In this document: piece after piece, positions 43,940 through 52,563 of the stretch
Position numbering within the stretch: position 1 is the stretch's first letter
How the letters are laid out: the number at the start of each line of letters is the position of its first letter
From: Deltaproteobacteria bacterium
GTDB lineage: Bacteria; Desulfobacterota; Binatia; UBA9968
Length of the DNA: 64,000 bases
Direction of reading: 5' to 3'
Assembly: GCA_016210115.1 (NCBI GenBank)
Contig: JACQUW010000107.1
Location: 1-64,000, forward strand
Notes under the pieces: model-generated
Seen by the model: the letters and a program-made list of their open reading frames with translations, nothing else
Told to the model about the DNA's origin: nothing
The model's database searches: none
Program-made: the position numbers and the translations under genes

Positions 43940-44923
43940 ATGAGAACGCTGCAGAACGCTCGTGTCTTGATCACGGGGGGTCTTGGAATGATCGGGAGCT
44001 CCATTGCACGGAAAGCCGTGGTGCACGGCGCACAGGTGATGATTGTGGATGCTCTGCTCCCTCTTTACGGTGGAAATCCTTTCAACATCAGGGATATCCG
44101 AGACAGCATTCAATTCGTTAAGGCGGACATTCGAGACTATGAAAAGATTGAAAAGTTAGTCATCGACACTGACGTGATATTCCATTTGGCAGCTCAAGTC
44201 AGCTATGTCGATAGCAATAAGGATCCATTCACGGATCTTGACATTAATTGCCGAGGTCATTTGAACATCCTGGAGGCCTTCAGAAAAGCTAACAAGAAAG
44301 CCAAAGTCATTTTTTCAAGCTCGCGATTTGTCTACGGTGCCACGGAGAGAAATCCTGTTGACGAAAGTCATCCCTTAAACTGCTTGAGTATCTACGGCAT
44401 TCACAAGCTCGCAGCGGAGCGGTATTGCCAGTTTTATGGTCGGGCCTACGGCATGCGGCAAACGATTTTTCGTATTGCAAACCCCTATGGGCCGGGACAG
44501 CAAATGCGCCACAGTCAGTATGGAATCGTCAATTGGTTCATCCGTTTGGCTCTCGAAGGCAAGCCATTAACCATTTACGGAGATGGAAGCCAGAAAAGGG
44601 ATTACATATTTATCGACGACTTGGCTGAAGCCATGGTGATGGCAGCCTCCACGGAGACGACTGATGGGAAGGTCTACAATATCGGCTCTGGAGTCGGTAC
44701 GGCCTTTGTTGAAATGGCACAGACCATTGCCGCAATCATTCCGAATACTAAACTCGAGCACGTGGAATGGCCCGGGGAAAGATACTTCGTTGAGACCGGT
44801 GACTATATAACCGATATTTCTAAGATCTCCCGGGACACGGGTTGGCAACCCAGAACTTCCCTATATGACGGGACAAAACGGACGGTCGACTATTACGCCA
44901 AATACGGCAAACATTACTGGTAG
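43940..44923 (+). CDS. NAD-dependent nucleotide-sugar epimerase/dehydratase (extended SDR)
   Basis: A 327-residue extended short-chain dehydrogenase. It has the NAD-binding loop ITGGLGMIGSS, FHLAAQVSYVDSNKDP, the SSRFVYG segment and the catalytic YGIHK (YxxxK), and NPYGPGQQM with IYGDGSQKRDYIFIDD in the substrate-binding part. These fit NDP-sugar 4-epimerases and 4,6-dehydratases. It follows the glycosyltransferase by 60 bases with an AAGGTG site and is convergent with the next epimerase. Which sugar nucleotide it handles is not clear; a GDP-heptose modifying role is possible. Confidence 0.9.
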   Translation: MRTLQNARVLITGGLGMIGSSIARKAVVHGAQVMIVDALLPLYGGNPFNIRDIRDSIQFVKADIRDYEKIEKLVIDTDVIFHLAAQVSYVDSNKDPFTDLDINCRGHLNILEAFRKANKKAKVIFSSSRFVYGATERNPVDESHPLNCLSIYGIHKLAAERYCQFYGRAYGMRQTIFRIANPYGPGQQMRHSQYGIVNWFIRLALEGKPLTIYGDGSQKRDYIFIDDLAEAMVMAASTETTDGKVYNIGSGVGTAFVEMAQTIAAIIPNTKLEHVEWPGERYFVETGDYITDISKISRDTGWQPRTSLYDGTKRTVDYYAKYGKHYW

Positions 44924-44937
44924 GATGGAAAACTCCG

Positions 44938-45897
44938 TCATCTCTGCGGATTTCCTGTTTTGGCTGCCATGGCATGAAGAGTCGCGCGTTTCTGCCAGCG
45001 CACGGTCTCCCTGACGCCGTCTTGCAAAGAAACCCGAGGCTGCCAGCCAAGCTCACCCTGGATTTTTCGACTATCGAGGCAGATCCGATCGATTTCACCG
45101 GGACGCTTCTGGTCAAAACGCGGTTCAACGGTAGCCCCGACGGCATCCCGCACCGTGGAGAAAATTTCGCAATCGGAAACTTCCCTGCCCCAGCCAACGT
45201 TGTAAACTCTGTTATCCCCGCGATTGATAACCAGGAGATTGGCCGCGACGACGTCATCGATGTAAGTATAATCGCGGGTTTTTTTACCGTCGCCGAAAAT
45301 CGTGGGACGGTCTCCCGCTAATATCCGCTGAATAAAGATAGCCACCACTCCCGCCTCGCCATGCGGGTTCTGACGTGGGCCGTAAACGTTCGGATAACGC
45401 AACACGGTGTAGGGCACGCCGTAAAGCCTCCCATAGAGCGCAAGATAGCTTTCAAAGGCGTGCTTCGTCAGGCCGTACGGAGAAAGAGGAGCGAGGGGGT
45501 GAGCCTCATCTACAGGGAGATACGCCGGCTCCCCGTACACCGCGCCACCGGTCGACGCATAAATCAACTTCCGGACGCCCGACCGCCGCCCGCATTCAAG
45601 AATATTGACCGACCCTACAACATTGACCATTGCATCCAATTGAGGTTCGCGCACGGCCCGACGCACATCCATCTGTGCGGCGTGGTGGTAAACAACGTGG
45701 GGCCGTTCTTCCGCGAAAATATCGGCGACCTCGGTGCTCACGATGTCTACGTTGTAAAAGGTGGCCTGGGGATTGAGGTTCTCGCGTTTGCCGGTGGACA
45801 GGTCATCGATCACGGCCACCTCATAGCCGTGACCCAACAGCGCGTCCACAACGTGGGACCCAATAAATCCGGCACCGCCTGTCACGAGAAATTTCAC
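44938..45897 (-). CDS. GalE-like NAD-dependent epimerase
   Basis: A 319-residue extended SDR close to UDP-glucose 4-epimerases. Motifs are VTGGAGFIGSHVVD, VVYHHAAQMDVRRAV, YASTGGAVYGEP with YGLTKHAFE (catalytic Tyr and Lys), and YGPRQNPHGEAGVVAIF. It should interconvert a hexose epimer pair on a nucleoside diphosphate carrier. It is the last gene of a minus-strand sugar run and meets the plus-strand epimerase tail to tail with 14 bases between stops. The kinase upstream is about 95 bases away; the gap contains no gene. Confidence 0.9.
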   Translation of the reverse strand: MKFLVTGGAGFIGSHVVDALLGHGYEVAVIDDLSTGKRENLNPQATFYNVDIVSTEVADIFAEERPHVVYHHAAQMDVRRAVREPQLDAMVNVVGSVNILECGRRSGVRKLIYASTGGAVYGEPAYLPVDEAHPLAPLSPYGLTKHAFESYLALYGRLYGVPYTVLRYPNVYGPRQNPHGEAGVVAIFIQRILAGDRPTIFGDGKKTRDYTYIDDVVAANLLVINRGDNRVYNVGWGREVSDCEIFSTVRDAVGATVEPRFDQKRPGEIDRICLDSRKIQGELGWQPRVSLQDGVRETVRWQKRATLHAMAAKTGNPQR

Positions 45898-45993
45898 CGC
45901 GGGATGGCCTTTCAGTGGGAATTGATTGAGGCTGCGCGCCGGACGGCCGCCAGTGAGGGAAACCCGTCGGCGGGGCTGGTTCAGTAAACCGGC

Positions 45994-46971
45994 CTAGCGT
46001 CTTGCGTTGAATATGATCTTGCTTCCATCCATCTCAAACCGAAACGGCAGTTCGCGCAGTTCTCGGAGGCTGTCCTTTACCGCGTCCTGCTTTTCGCGGT
46101 TGCAGTAGAGGAGGAGAAATCCACCGCCTCCGGCGCCGACGATTTTTCCCCCGAGCGCGCCGGCTGCCATGGCTCGCTCATAAAGCGAATCTATATGAGG
46201 ATTGCTGATTTTCGACGCGAGCCCCCTTTTTAACTCCCAACTGCGGTGCAAAAACCGGCCAAACTCATCGAGGTCCCCGCTCAACAAGCAGGACTCCATT
46301 TCATCGACCATATCGACCAGCCGAGCCAGTACCCGCGAGTTCGCCGTCCCATTGGCCTTCTGCTCCACCAGAATATCGGACGCGTTCCGTCCGTAGCCGG
46401 TGTACAATAACATGAGTCTCTCATCCAAGGCTCTTCTGATACCGGCAGTGAGTTCCACGGTTCTTACATTCACGGAATCGTCCGGATTGAAGCTGATCTT
46501 GCGGAAGTTCCCGAAAGCGGCCGCATACTGATCCTGCTTTCCGATCGGCTTGCCCAAGATGTCGATCTCGATCTCCGCCGCCTGGCGCGCGAGCGTGGCG
46601 GCCGTCTGAATCTCCCCTCGATAAGCGTGGAGCGCATTCAACAAACCCACGGTGACACTGCTCGAAGAGCCGAGTCCAGAGCCCGTCGAAGGGACATCGG
46701 CCATTGTCGAGATTTCAACTCCACGATGGATACCGACCGTGCGCATGCTCTCCCGTACAAGCTCGTGCCGCAAGCTGTCAATATGATCCACGATTTCCGT
46801 CGTCGAATAGCCGACCCGAACTTGATCATCAAAGCGGCTCTTCAAGATGACGTAAATGTATTTGTCGATGCTGGTGCAGAGAACGGCTCCCCGTTGATGC
46901 CCGTAAAAACCCTCAAAATCGCTCCCGCCTCCTGCAAAGCTGATGCGGAGCGGCGTCTGCGAGATGATCAT
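45994..46971 (-). CDS. hddA: GHMP kinase, HddA-like heptose-7-phosphate kinase
   Basis: A 325-residue GHMP-family sugar kinase. It begins TPLRISFAGGGSDFEGF, a start characteristic of D-glycero-alpha-D-manno-heptose 7-phosphate kinase and its relatives. The ATP loop is STGSGLGSSSSVTVGLLNAL, and the C-terminal motif is KIVGAGGGGFLLLY. HddA phosphorylates heptose 7-phosphate at C1 to the bisphosphate in the GDP-heptose route. GmhA-like and HddC-like genes at 13.8 and 14.6 kb supply the steps on either side, while the bisphosphatase GmhB is not seen in the window. A fucokinase-type relative is the main alternative. Confidence 0.85.
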   Translation of the reverse strand: MIISQTPLRISFAGGGSDFEGFYGHQRGAVLCTSIDKYIYVILKSRFDDQVRVGYSTTEIVDHIDSLRHELVRESMRTVGIHRGVEISTMADVPSTGSGLGSSSSVTVGLLNALHAYRGEIQTAATLARQAAEIEIDILGKPIGKQDQYAAAFGNFRKISFNPDDSVNVRTVELTAGIRRALDERLMLLYTGYGRNASDILVEQKANGTANSRVLARLVDMVDEMESCLLSGDLDEFGRFLHRSWELKRGLASKISNPHIDSLYERAMAAGALGGKIVGAGGGGFLLLYCNREKQDAVKDSLRELRELPFRFEMDGSKIIFNARR

Positions 46972-47025
46972 CGTCGTTTGTCGCCTTTCTTCGGCGTGTT
47001 TGATCCCATCCCGCCCGGAACGCTT

Positions 47026-48120
47026 TTAATGGCTTGCATCAAGGCAGTCGAAATAGATTCTTTCAAGCTTATCCACCACAGCGTCCCAGCCATAGTGTTG
47101 ACTGACTCTCGCCTGGGACTTGTCTTTCTGCGCATGAACGAAGCCGGGATTCTCTAAGAGAAAAAGCATTTGCCTTCTCAGATCCTCGATGTCCCCGCTC
47201 TTAAACGTCAGGCCGCAATCGCCGAGAGCTTCCATATTTGCGGGTATTCCGCTCGCCAATACGCATTTGCCGAAGCTCAATGCTTGCAGCAGCGAATGCG
47301 GCAAGCCCTCAAGCTCGGATGGCAGTACATAAAAATAGGCGTTGCTGAACAGCTCTTCGAGGAAAGTCCCTTTGACATGCCCGGTAAAGATAACGTTACG
47401 GCCGCTCAATTGCTTCAGTTGCAACACGTAATCGTCCGAATGGCTGCCATCACCGGCAATGACCAGTTTCATCGGACTATTTATGGTTGCAAAAGCCTTC
47501 AACAAATAATGGCAGCCTTTTTCAGGCACCAGCCTGCCAAGAAATAAAATATACTTTCCCTTCTCCAACCCCCATTTTTTGATCTCTTGAGGTTCCCGTT
47601 GCGGATAGGCTTCCACCCCTGTTGGAATATATTCGAGGTGCTTCCGGTATTTCTGCTCAAAATAGTTCTTCAAAGTCTCGGAGATAACCACGGTGCGGTC
47701 GGGAAAGTATGCAGCGGCATATTCAGCCCACCGCAGGCACATCTTCGCGATTCGCCCCCACTTCTGCCTTTGCCAGTCCAGCCCGTGCACTTGAACGACG
47801 ACTTTGATTCCTCTCATGCCTGGAATAAACGAGAAAACGGACGGCCCGAGAGCATGAAAGTGCACGACGTCCACGTCCGAACGCGCCGCATCGAGCGTTG
47901 CCAGGAAAGTATGAGTGAGAGCGTCGAAATGTTTCGTGTTGATGGAAGGCAATCTCCTGATTTGCATCCCCCTGTAACTGTCCCCGACCTTGACGTACGG
48001 GCGGACGTATACGGTTACGCGGTGTCCCCTTTCCGCAAGCCGCCAGCCAACCTGCTCGGTAAAATTTTCGATCCCCTCGGGATAAGGGACCCCTTTGAGT
48101 CCCAACATCGCAATCTTCAT
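47026..48120 (-). CDS. GT4-type glycosyltransferase (DUF1972-like N-terminus)
   Basis: A 364-residue GT-B enzyme. The opening MLGLKGVPYPEGIENFTEQV with VHFHALGPSVFSF resembles the DUF1972 half of some rhamnosyl- and related transferases. The donor domain begins YILFLGRLVPEKGCHYLLKAF and has the EGLPHSLLQALSFGKCVLAS nucleotide-sugar site. It starts right at the stop of the preceding glycosyltransferase gene, so the two belong to one transcript. Donor and acceptor are not known. Confidence 0.92.
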   Translation of the reverse strand: MKIAMLGLKGVPYPEGIENFTEQVGWRLAERGHRVTVYVRPYVKVGDSYRGMQIRRLPSINTKHFDALTHTFLATLDAARSDVDVVHFHALGPSVFSFIPGMRGIKVVVQVHGLDWQRQKWGRIAKMCLRWAEYAAAYFPDRTVVISETLKNYFEQKYRKHLEYIPTGVEAYPQREPQEIKKWGLEKGKYILFLGRLVPEKGCHYLLKAFATINSPMKLVIAGDGSHSDDYVLQLKQLSGRNVIFTGHVKGTFLEELFSNAYFYVLPSELEGLPHSLLQALSFGKCVLASGIPANMEALGDCGLTFKSGDIEDLRRQMLFLLENPGFVHAQKDKSQARVSQHYGWDAVVDKLERIYFDCLDASH

Positions 48121-49515
48121 TTAATCAGTCGGCTTGTATTCCAGCACCTCTAGAAACACTTGTTGCAAAGCACGCGCTCTCGATTCCCAGCTGTGTTGGC
48201 TCACCTCCGAGCGCACACTCTTGACCTTTGTCACCAGGCTAAACAGCTCATCCACACTGACGGTCTCGTCGCTATCCAACTCTCCCAGATATAGACCCAC
48301 GCCTGCGTCCTCGATGATATTCCAAGCTTCGTCTCTGGGGCCAAATAGTAGGATCGGCTTGCCACCACGCAAATACTCCCACAGTTTTCCAGCCAGCACT
48401 CCTCGAGCTCCTTCAACCAGCTTTCCCACCGAGGCACATAGAAGATAACAGTCCGCCGCCGCCAGGTACGGGAGGAGAATCGAATGAGGAATGACGCCGT
48501 GAAAGAGGTAATTGAACCGAACGGCTTTCTTGCGGTCCCCGCCGAACAGATCGTTCCCTAAAGCGTGCACATACATCGCGTGGCCTTTCTCTTTGAGACC
48601 CCGTTGCAGCGAATTCAAATTGTTCTGAATCTTCGTCACCTCCTCCTCATTGAGCACCCAGCTTCCGACGTGCAGGATGTGAATTTCCTTTGCTCTTTTT
48701 TGAAAGGGAAGTTCCTGGCCCCTCTGTCTGACAAAATCATCTTCATCATATCCGTTAGGGATGGTTTTGATGCGGGAATGATTTAGGGAAAAAACTCTGG
48801 AGAAGTCTTTCTTAAGCAATTCGCTTTGGGTGATCACATAGTCCGCTCTACTCAGGACGTAGCGCTGATAATTGAAATCGACTTGTTCTCGCACTTTGTT
48901 TTTCACATAACCGAGCACCTGTTTGTTCCATAAGCTTCCGCCATCACGAAAATCGGCGACCCACTTAGCGCCGCAAAGTCTTAACAACAACCCCGGAAGG
49001 TGGCCGCTGGGCGGATTGGAGGTCGTATAGATCACGTCGTACCGGTTACGTAAGTGAAGCCACAATGCCTTAAACGATGCCAGCGAGCCCCAAACAACAA
49101 GGTGATCTGGAAAATAGAATGTCATGATCAACATTCGATACAGCTTCCTTAACGATGCCCTCAAGAACCTGAGCCCGGTATCATTTGAGAGGGGTCTCCG
49201 CTTTGAAGAATTGCCTTCTTCCCCGTTCCCTCGCGCGCGCTTTCTCCGGGCGATATCAAATATCCCGCGGAGGACATCATCGAATTCTATACTGGGAAGA
49301 CGATAGACTCTTGGTTTAGGAGAGACTTCGGCCAGTAGCGTGTCGTCCCGGATCGCTCGTCTGTACTTGGAGACCAGCGAGAGCGTCAGAAAATCAACTT
49401 CAAATCGCCTCTTATCCAGATACTTGTAAATTTTGATCGGCCGAAACACGCCACCGCTTTGCCTCGGTGGAAAATGAAAAGTAACCCATAGAATCCGCTT
49501 TCGGCCGCGTTTCAT
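48121..49515 (-). CDS. GT4-like glycosyltransferase
   Basis: A 464-residue protein with a GT-B layout. The N-terminal half has VTFHFPPRQSGGVFRPIKIYKYL and YTTSNPPSGHLPGLLLRLC, and ADYVITQSELLKKDF marks the linker. The C-terminal half has IHILHVGSWVLNEEEV and a degenerate donor site around GKLWEYLRGGKPILLFG. The length and the KLWEYLRGGKP wording match exopolysaccharide glycosyltransferases. A basic, low-complexity insert lies near residues 95-115. It sits between the dehydrogenase-like genes and another glycosyltransferase on the same strand. Confidence 0.85.
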   Translation of the reverse strand: MKRGRKRILWVTFHFPPRQSGGVFRPIKIYKYLDKRRFEVDFLTLSLVSKYRRAIRDDTLLAEVSPKPRVYRLPSIEFDDVLRGIFDIARRKRARGNGEEGNSSKRRPLSNDTGLRFLRASLRKLYRMLIMTFYFPDHLVVWGSLASFKALWLHLRNRYDVIYTTSNPPSGHLPGLLLRLCGAKWVADFRDGGSLWNKQVLGYVKNKVREQVDFNYQRYVLSRADYVITQSELLKKDFSRVFSLNHSRIKTIPNGYDEDDFVRQRGQELPFQKRAKEIHILHVGSWVLNEEEVTKIQNNLNSLQRGLKEKGHAMYVHALGNDLFGGDRKKAVRFNYLFHGVIPHSILLPYLAAADCYLLCASVGKLVEGARGVLAGKLWEYLRGGKPILLFGPRDEAWNIIEDAGVGLYLGELDSDETVSVDELFSLVTKVKSVRSEVSQHSWESRARALQQVFLEVLEYKPTD

Positions 49516-49536
49516 CGTCGGGCCGCCCTTCGGCCT

Positions 49537-50340
49537 CTACCAGGGTCCGCCGGCGAACAACGTCCGGAGCCTAGTCCCGTCTTGAAGTATTCTATAGGCC
49601 CTTTGAAGCGGAAAGCTAAATTCGCAAGGATCGTCGAAAATCAAGGCGGGATCAAATACCGTCGCATACAGGCGTGCGCCCTTACGATGAATGTTATTGT
49701 AAAAATCTATCGTTAGCGGCCGATTCTTTGGCCCCGCGAGCATCAAACGACCCCGTGGCGGAAGGACTTCAAGCAACACGTCAATGACTTCCGGACAGCC
49801 GCTGAGATCGACAGCGGCAAATCCCGCCTTGTCCTTGACACGCTGTTTTAGCTCGCTGATAAGAGCCTCTGGATCCTCAAGTCCCAGTGTCTCCACTTTC
49901 GCGCCGAATTCTTGTCGCTGGTTTGTTCCTATTCCAATGACGGGGCATCCTCCCCGCCACCAAGCGACCCGTCCGACCAAGGCCGAGAAGGGAGTTCCCT
50001 CGCTATAAACGGCGATCTCGCCCAGCTCAAGAGCGAGTTTTTCCCAGATCCAGAGAACAAGCGCCAAAGGCGGAGCGAGAATGGCGACGTCAGCATCCAA
50101 ACCATCGGGGACAAGAAGGCAGTCACGTTCGCTGACCACAACCTCGGGGTTATCGGAATCCCATGTTTTCACCAAGAGAAGACTCCCGGGTGAAAAACCG
50201 TTCTTTTTCGCATCGATTCCGACAACTCTTCCGACTCCGTACGAGGTCCACTCCGCCAAGCCGTCCACGAGACGAGATTTTCTGTCAAGGACGACGTCAA
50301 GACGTAGCGTTTGTTCTAGACGCACGGCTATTCTTCTCAA
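49537..50340 (-). CDS. zinc-dehydrogenase-like (MDR) protein, divergent
   Basis: A 267-residue protein that resembles a shortened medium-chain dehydrogenase: a GroES-like start (GVGRVVGIDAKKNGFSPGSLLLV), a middle region where the Rossmann loop is poorly kept, then AAVDLSGCPEVIDVLLEVLPPRGRLMLAG. Typical family members are about 340-380 residues, and the zinc-ligand pattern is not visible here. It overlaps the upstream Gfo/Idh/MocA gene by four bases (ATGA). It may be a modified third oxidoreductase of the small set made here, or a partner without its own activity. Confidence 0.65.
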   Translation of the reverse strand: MRRIAVRLEQTLRLDVVLDRKSRLVDGLAEWTSYGVGRVVGIDAKKNGFSPGSLLLVKTWDSDNPEVVVSERDCLLVPDGLDADVAILAPPLALVLWIWEKLALELGEIAVYSEGTPFSALVGRVAWWRGGCPVIGIGTNQRQEFGAKVETLGLEDPEALISELKQRVKDKAGFAAVDLSGCPEVIDVLLEVLPPRGRLMLAGPKNRPLTIDFYNNIHRKGARLYATVFDPALIFDDPCEFSFPLQRAYRILQDGTRLRTLFAGGPW

Positions 50341-51383
50341 TCATGGTTAGGAAACAGCGGGACCTCTAGCGGCCTCATTTTCTCCAGGGACAAATTGGCC
50401 GTCGAAATAAATGCCACGTTTTCCCATCCCTCTCGTGCGGCGACATCAGGCGCTTTGCCTTCTCGTACCGCAAGCACGAAGCGTCTAACCCATTCTGCGG
50501 TGCAACTCACGCCGCGGAACTTCGGAATCTGGTGCATTTGCCCCGGCCTTTTCCCATCGATCGGTCGCGTGGAATAGAAGGAAAGCCCATCCGGGCACAG
50601 TACCAATGTGCCGCGACTACCCCAGATTCTTTCTTCAATCTGGTCCGGACCCCTCATGATGGTACTGGCGCTTATCGTTCCGATGGCCCCATTGTCGAAT
50701 CGGATGGTGACGCTCGCGATGTCCTCCACCTCTGCCGGTGAGCCAAGAGTCGCATATTCACTGTAGATCCGCGCGGCCTTTAGTCCCGTCAGGAAATAAA
50801 CATAATCGATGACATGGCAAACATTCATAAACAGCAGGCCCGCGCCCGATTTCTCCCGCGAAGCTCTCCAATCATCCGGCGAATTACTGCGCCCCCCCAT
50901 CCAATACCCCCGCTCTCGAAATACGTGAGCGATGATTTGTACGCCGGTGATATCGCCGACGGCTCCTTGCTCTATCAAGGCTTTTGCCTTTCGATTCCTC
51001 GCTAAATAACGCAAACTGAAGTTGACGGTCAGGAGAACTCGGCGCTTCCTACAGGTTGCGATGATATCATTCGCGTCTTCCAGAGTGGTTGCCATAGGCT
51101 TTTCGACGAGGATGTGTTTACCCCGATCTGCAGCCTGGATCGCCATAGTCTTGTGGAGATAATGGGGCACACACAACAACACCGCCTCAATCTCCTGACG
51201 GTCTAATAACTCCTCGTACGTGGGGGAAACCCGAGCAGAAAAGACTCGCGCCAGATTTCTAGCGACTGGGTGATTAACGTCAAAAACGCCAACGATTTTT
51301 GCTGAGCCCGACTTTACTGCCTCCTCTGCGTCGTACTGTCCGATAGCGCCCGCTCCGACAACGCCTATTCGCAAGGGTTCCAC
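50337..51383 (-). CDS. Gfo/Idh/MocA-family oxidoreductase
   Basis: About 348 residues from a GTG at 51383, which has an AAGGAG site six bases upstream and lies just past the stop of the preceding dehydrogenase gene; the ATG at 51485 would overlap that gene by 92 bases. The NAD loop GVVGAGAIGQYDAEEAV starts the protein, VLLCVPHYLHKTMAIQA and HILVEKPMATTLEDA are the family core (EKP with the conserved Lys), and the second domain has GAGLLFMNVCHVIDYVYFL. Members oxidise or reduce sugars, often nucleotide-linked. With the adjacent zinc dehydrogenase it matches a pair that is fused into one chain in other bacteria. Confidence 0.88.
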   Translation of the reverse strand: MEPLRIGVVGAGAIGQYDAEEAVKSGSAKIVGVFDVNHPVARNLARVFSARVSPTYEELLDRQEIEAVLLCVPHYLHKTMAIQAADRGKHILVEKPMATTLEDANDIIATCRKRRVLLTVNFSLRYLARNRKAKALIEQGAVGDITGVQIIAHVFRERGYWMGGRSNSPDDWRASREKSGAGLLFMNVCHVIDYVYFLTGLKAARIYSEYATLGSPAEVEDIASVTIRFDNGAIGTISASTIMRGPDQIEERIWGSRGTLVLCPDGLSFYSTRPIDGKRPGQMHQIPKFRGVSCTAEWVRRFVLAVREGKAPDVAAREGWENVAFISTANLSLEKMRPLEVPLFPNHD

Positions 51384-51393
51384 ACCGGTCTCC

Positions 51394-52554
51394 TTAGACC
51401 ATGGCGGAGCATGGCTTATTTTTTCCCCCGGAAACTGGCCGCCCTTTATCTTCTCTCCAATTGAAAATGATACCGACGTGCTCATGACCGCCGTCGCCTA
51501 AAACCTCATACACCCGATTACAGTCATCCGGCCTGGCGCGCCAGGTGATAAGATCCGAAACGGTTAAGCGTCCGGTCTGCAACAACTCCAGAAAGAGACT
51601 GCCTTCTTGCCGGTACGTCCATCGGGACCGGCTTGCATCCTTCTCCGGTACCGTGCTGGAGTGGGCTCCAACCACAGTCAGCTTCTTTTTTTGCATAAGC
51701 TCCCACACATCCACCTCTCGTCCCAGGCCTCGAGAACTCCCGATGAGACTCAGCCGGCCGTTTTCCCGTGCGCAATTGCACGCGATGGCGACGGCTTGAG
51801 GAGTTCCTGCCGCCTCGATCACGACGTCTGCGCGCACATCCCGCAGCCAGTGCTGCTCCTCGGAAAGAGAGAGAAACTCGTCCGCTCCGGCCAGCAGCGC
51901 TGTCTTCTCTCGGTTTCTGGTGGCGGCAACAGCGATGATCTTGGACGCTCCGCACAAACGAGCCAATCTGCTAGAGATTTGGCCGATTAGTCCCTGTCCA
52001 ATAATCACCACCCGATCCCCTGGAACGATACGAGCCTTACGGATACCTTGCAATGCGACAAAGCCGAGCATCAGAAAACTCGCTTCTTCATACGAGACGC
52101 CATCCGGGACCTTAAACAGACGCTCGGGCAAAACCGTCTCATGACTCGCATGGTGAATCATTCCGGCTACACGGTCACCGATCTTAAGGACTTTTACTCC
52201 CTTTCCCACGTTCGCAACGACTCCGGCTGCCGAATAGCCTGGCGTGTGAGGAAAGTGGTGACGCATGCCGGGCAATCCGCAAAGAATCGCGCGCTCTGTA
52301 CCCGGACTAACCAAGCTGCAAAACGTTTCTATCAGAACTTCGCCTTGTTTCGGACCCAAAAACTCAAAGTCTTCGAGGTTGGCGATTTCAAAACAGAGAA
52401 ATTCCACACGCTTTCCGGCGCACACGGGGCGAAAAAGAATCAAGGACTTGAATCTAATGAGACACCGGAAAAAGCACTTCTTCAACGATGGTCGGAGCCT
52501 ATCGGGGAATCTCAAGTAGATTGCGCGCAATAAAATAAAGAGCCAACTCGGCAT
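51394..52554 (-). CDS. zinc-type alcohol dehydrogenase-like (MDR) protein
   Basis: A 386-residue medium-chain dehydrogenase. The catalytic GroES-like part has ETFCSLVSPGTERAIL and HTPGYSAAGVVANVGKGV, the cofactor loop is VVIIGQGLIGQISSRLARLCG, and VVIEAAGTPQAV follows. The wording CSLVSPGTERA matches the dehydrogenase half of 'bi-domain' sugar oxidoreductases found in glycan loci. The first 45 or so residues are basic and hydrophobic and may not belong, so the start is uncertain. The stop lies 11 bases before the GTG of the Gfo/Idh/MocA gene. Confidence 0.85.
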   Translation of the reverse strand: MPSWLFILLRAIYLRFPDRLRPSLKKCFFRCLIRFKSLILFRPVCAGKRVEFLCFEIANLEDFEFLGPKQGEVLIETFCSLVSPGTERAILCGLPGMRHHFPHTPGYSAAGVVANVGKGVKVLKIGDRVAGMIHHASHETVLPERLFKVPDGVSYEEASFLMLGFVALQGIRKARIVPGDRVVIIGQGLIGQISSRLARLCGASKIIAVAATRNREKTALLAGADEFLSLSEEQHWLRDVRADVVIEAAGTPQAVAIACNCARENGRLSLIGSSRGLGREVDVWELMQKKKLTVVGAHSSTVPEKDASRSRWTYRQEGSLFLELLQTGRLTVSDLITWRARPDDCNRVYEVLGDGGHEHVGIIFNWREDKGRPVSGGKNKPCSAMV

Positions 52555-52563
52555 TTGGAATGC

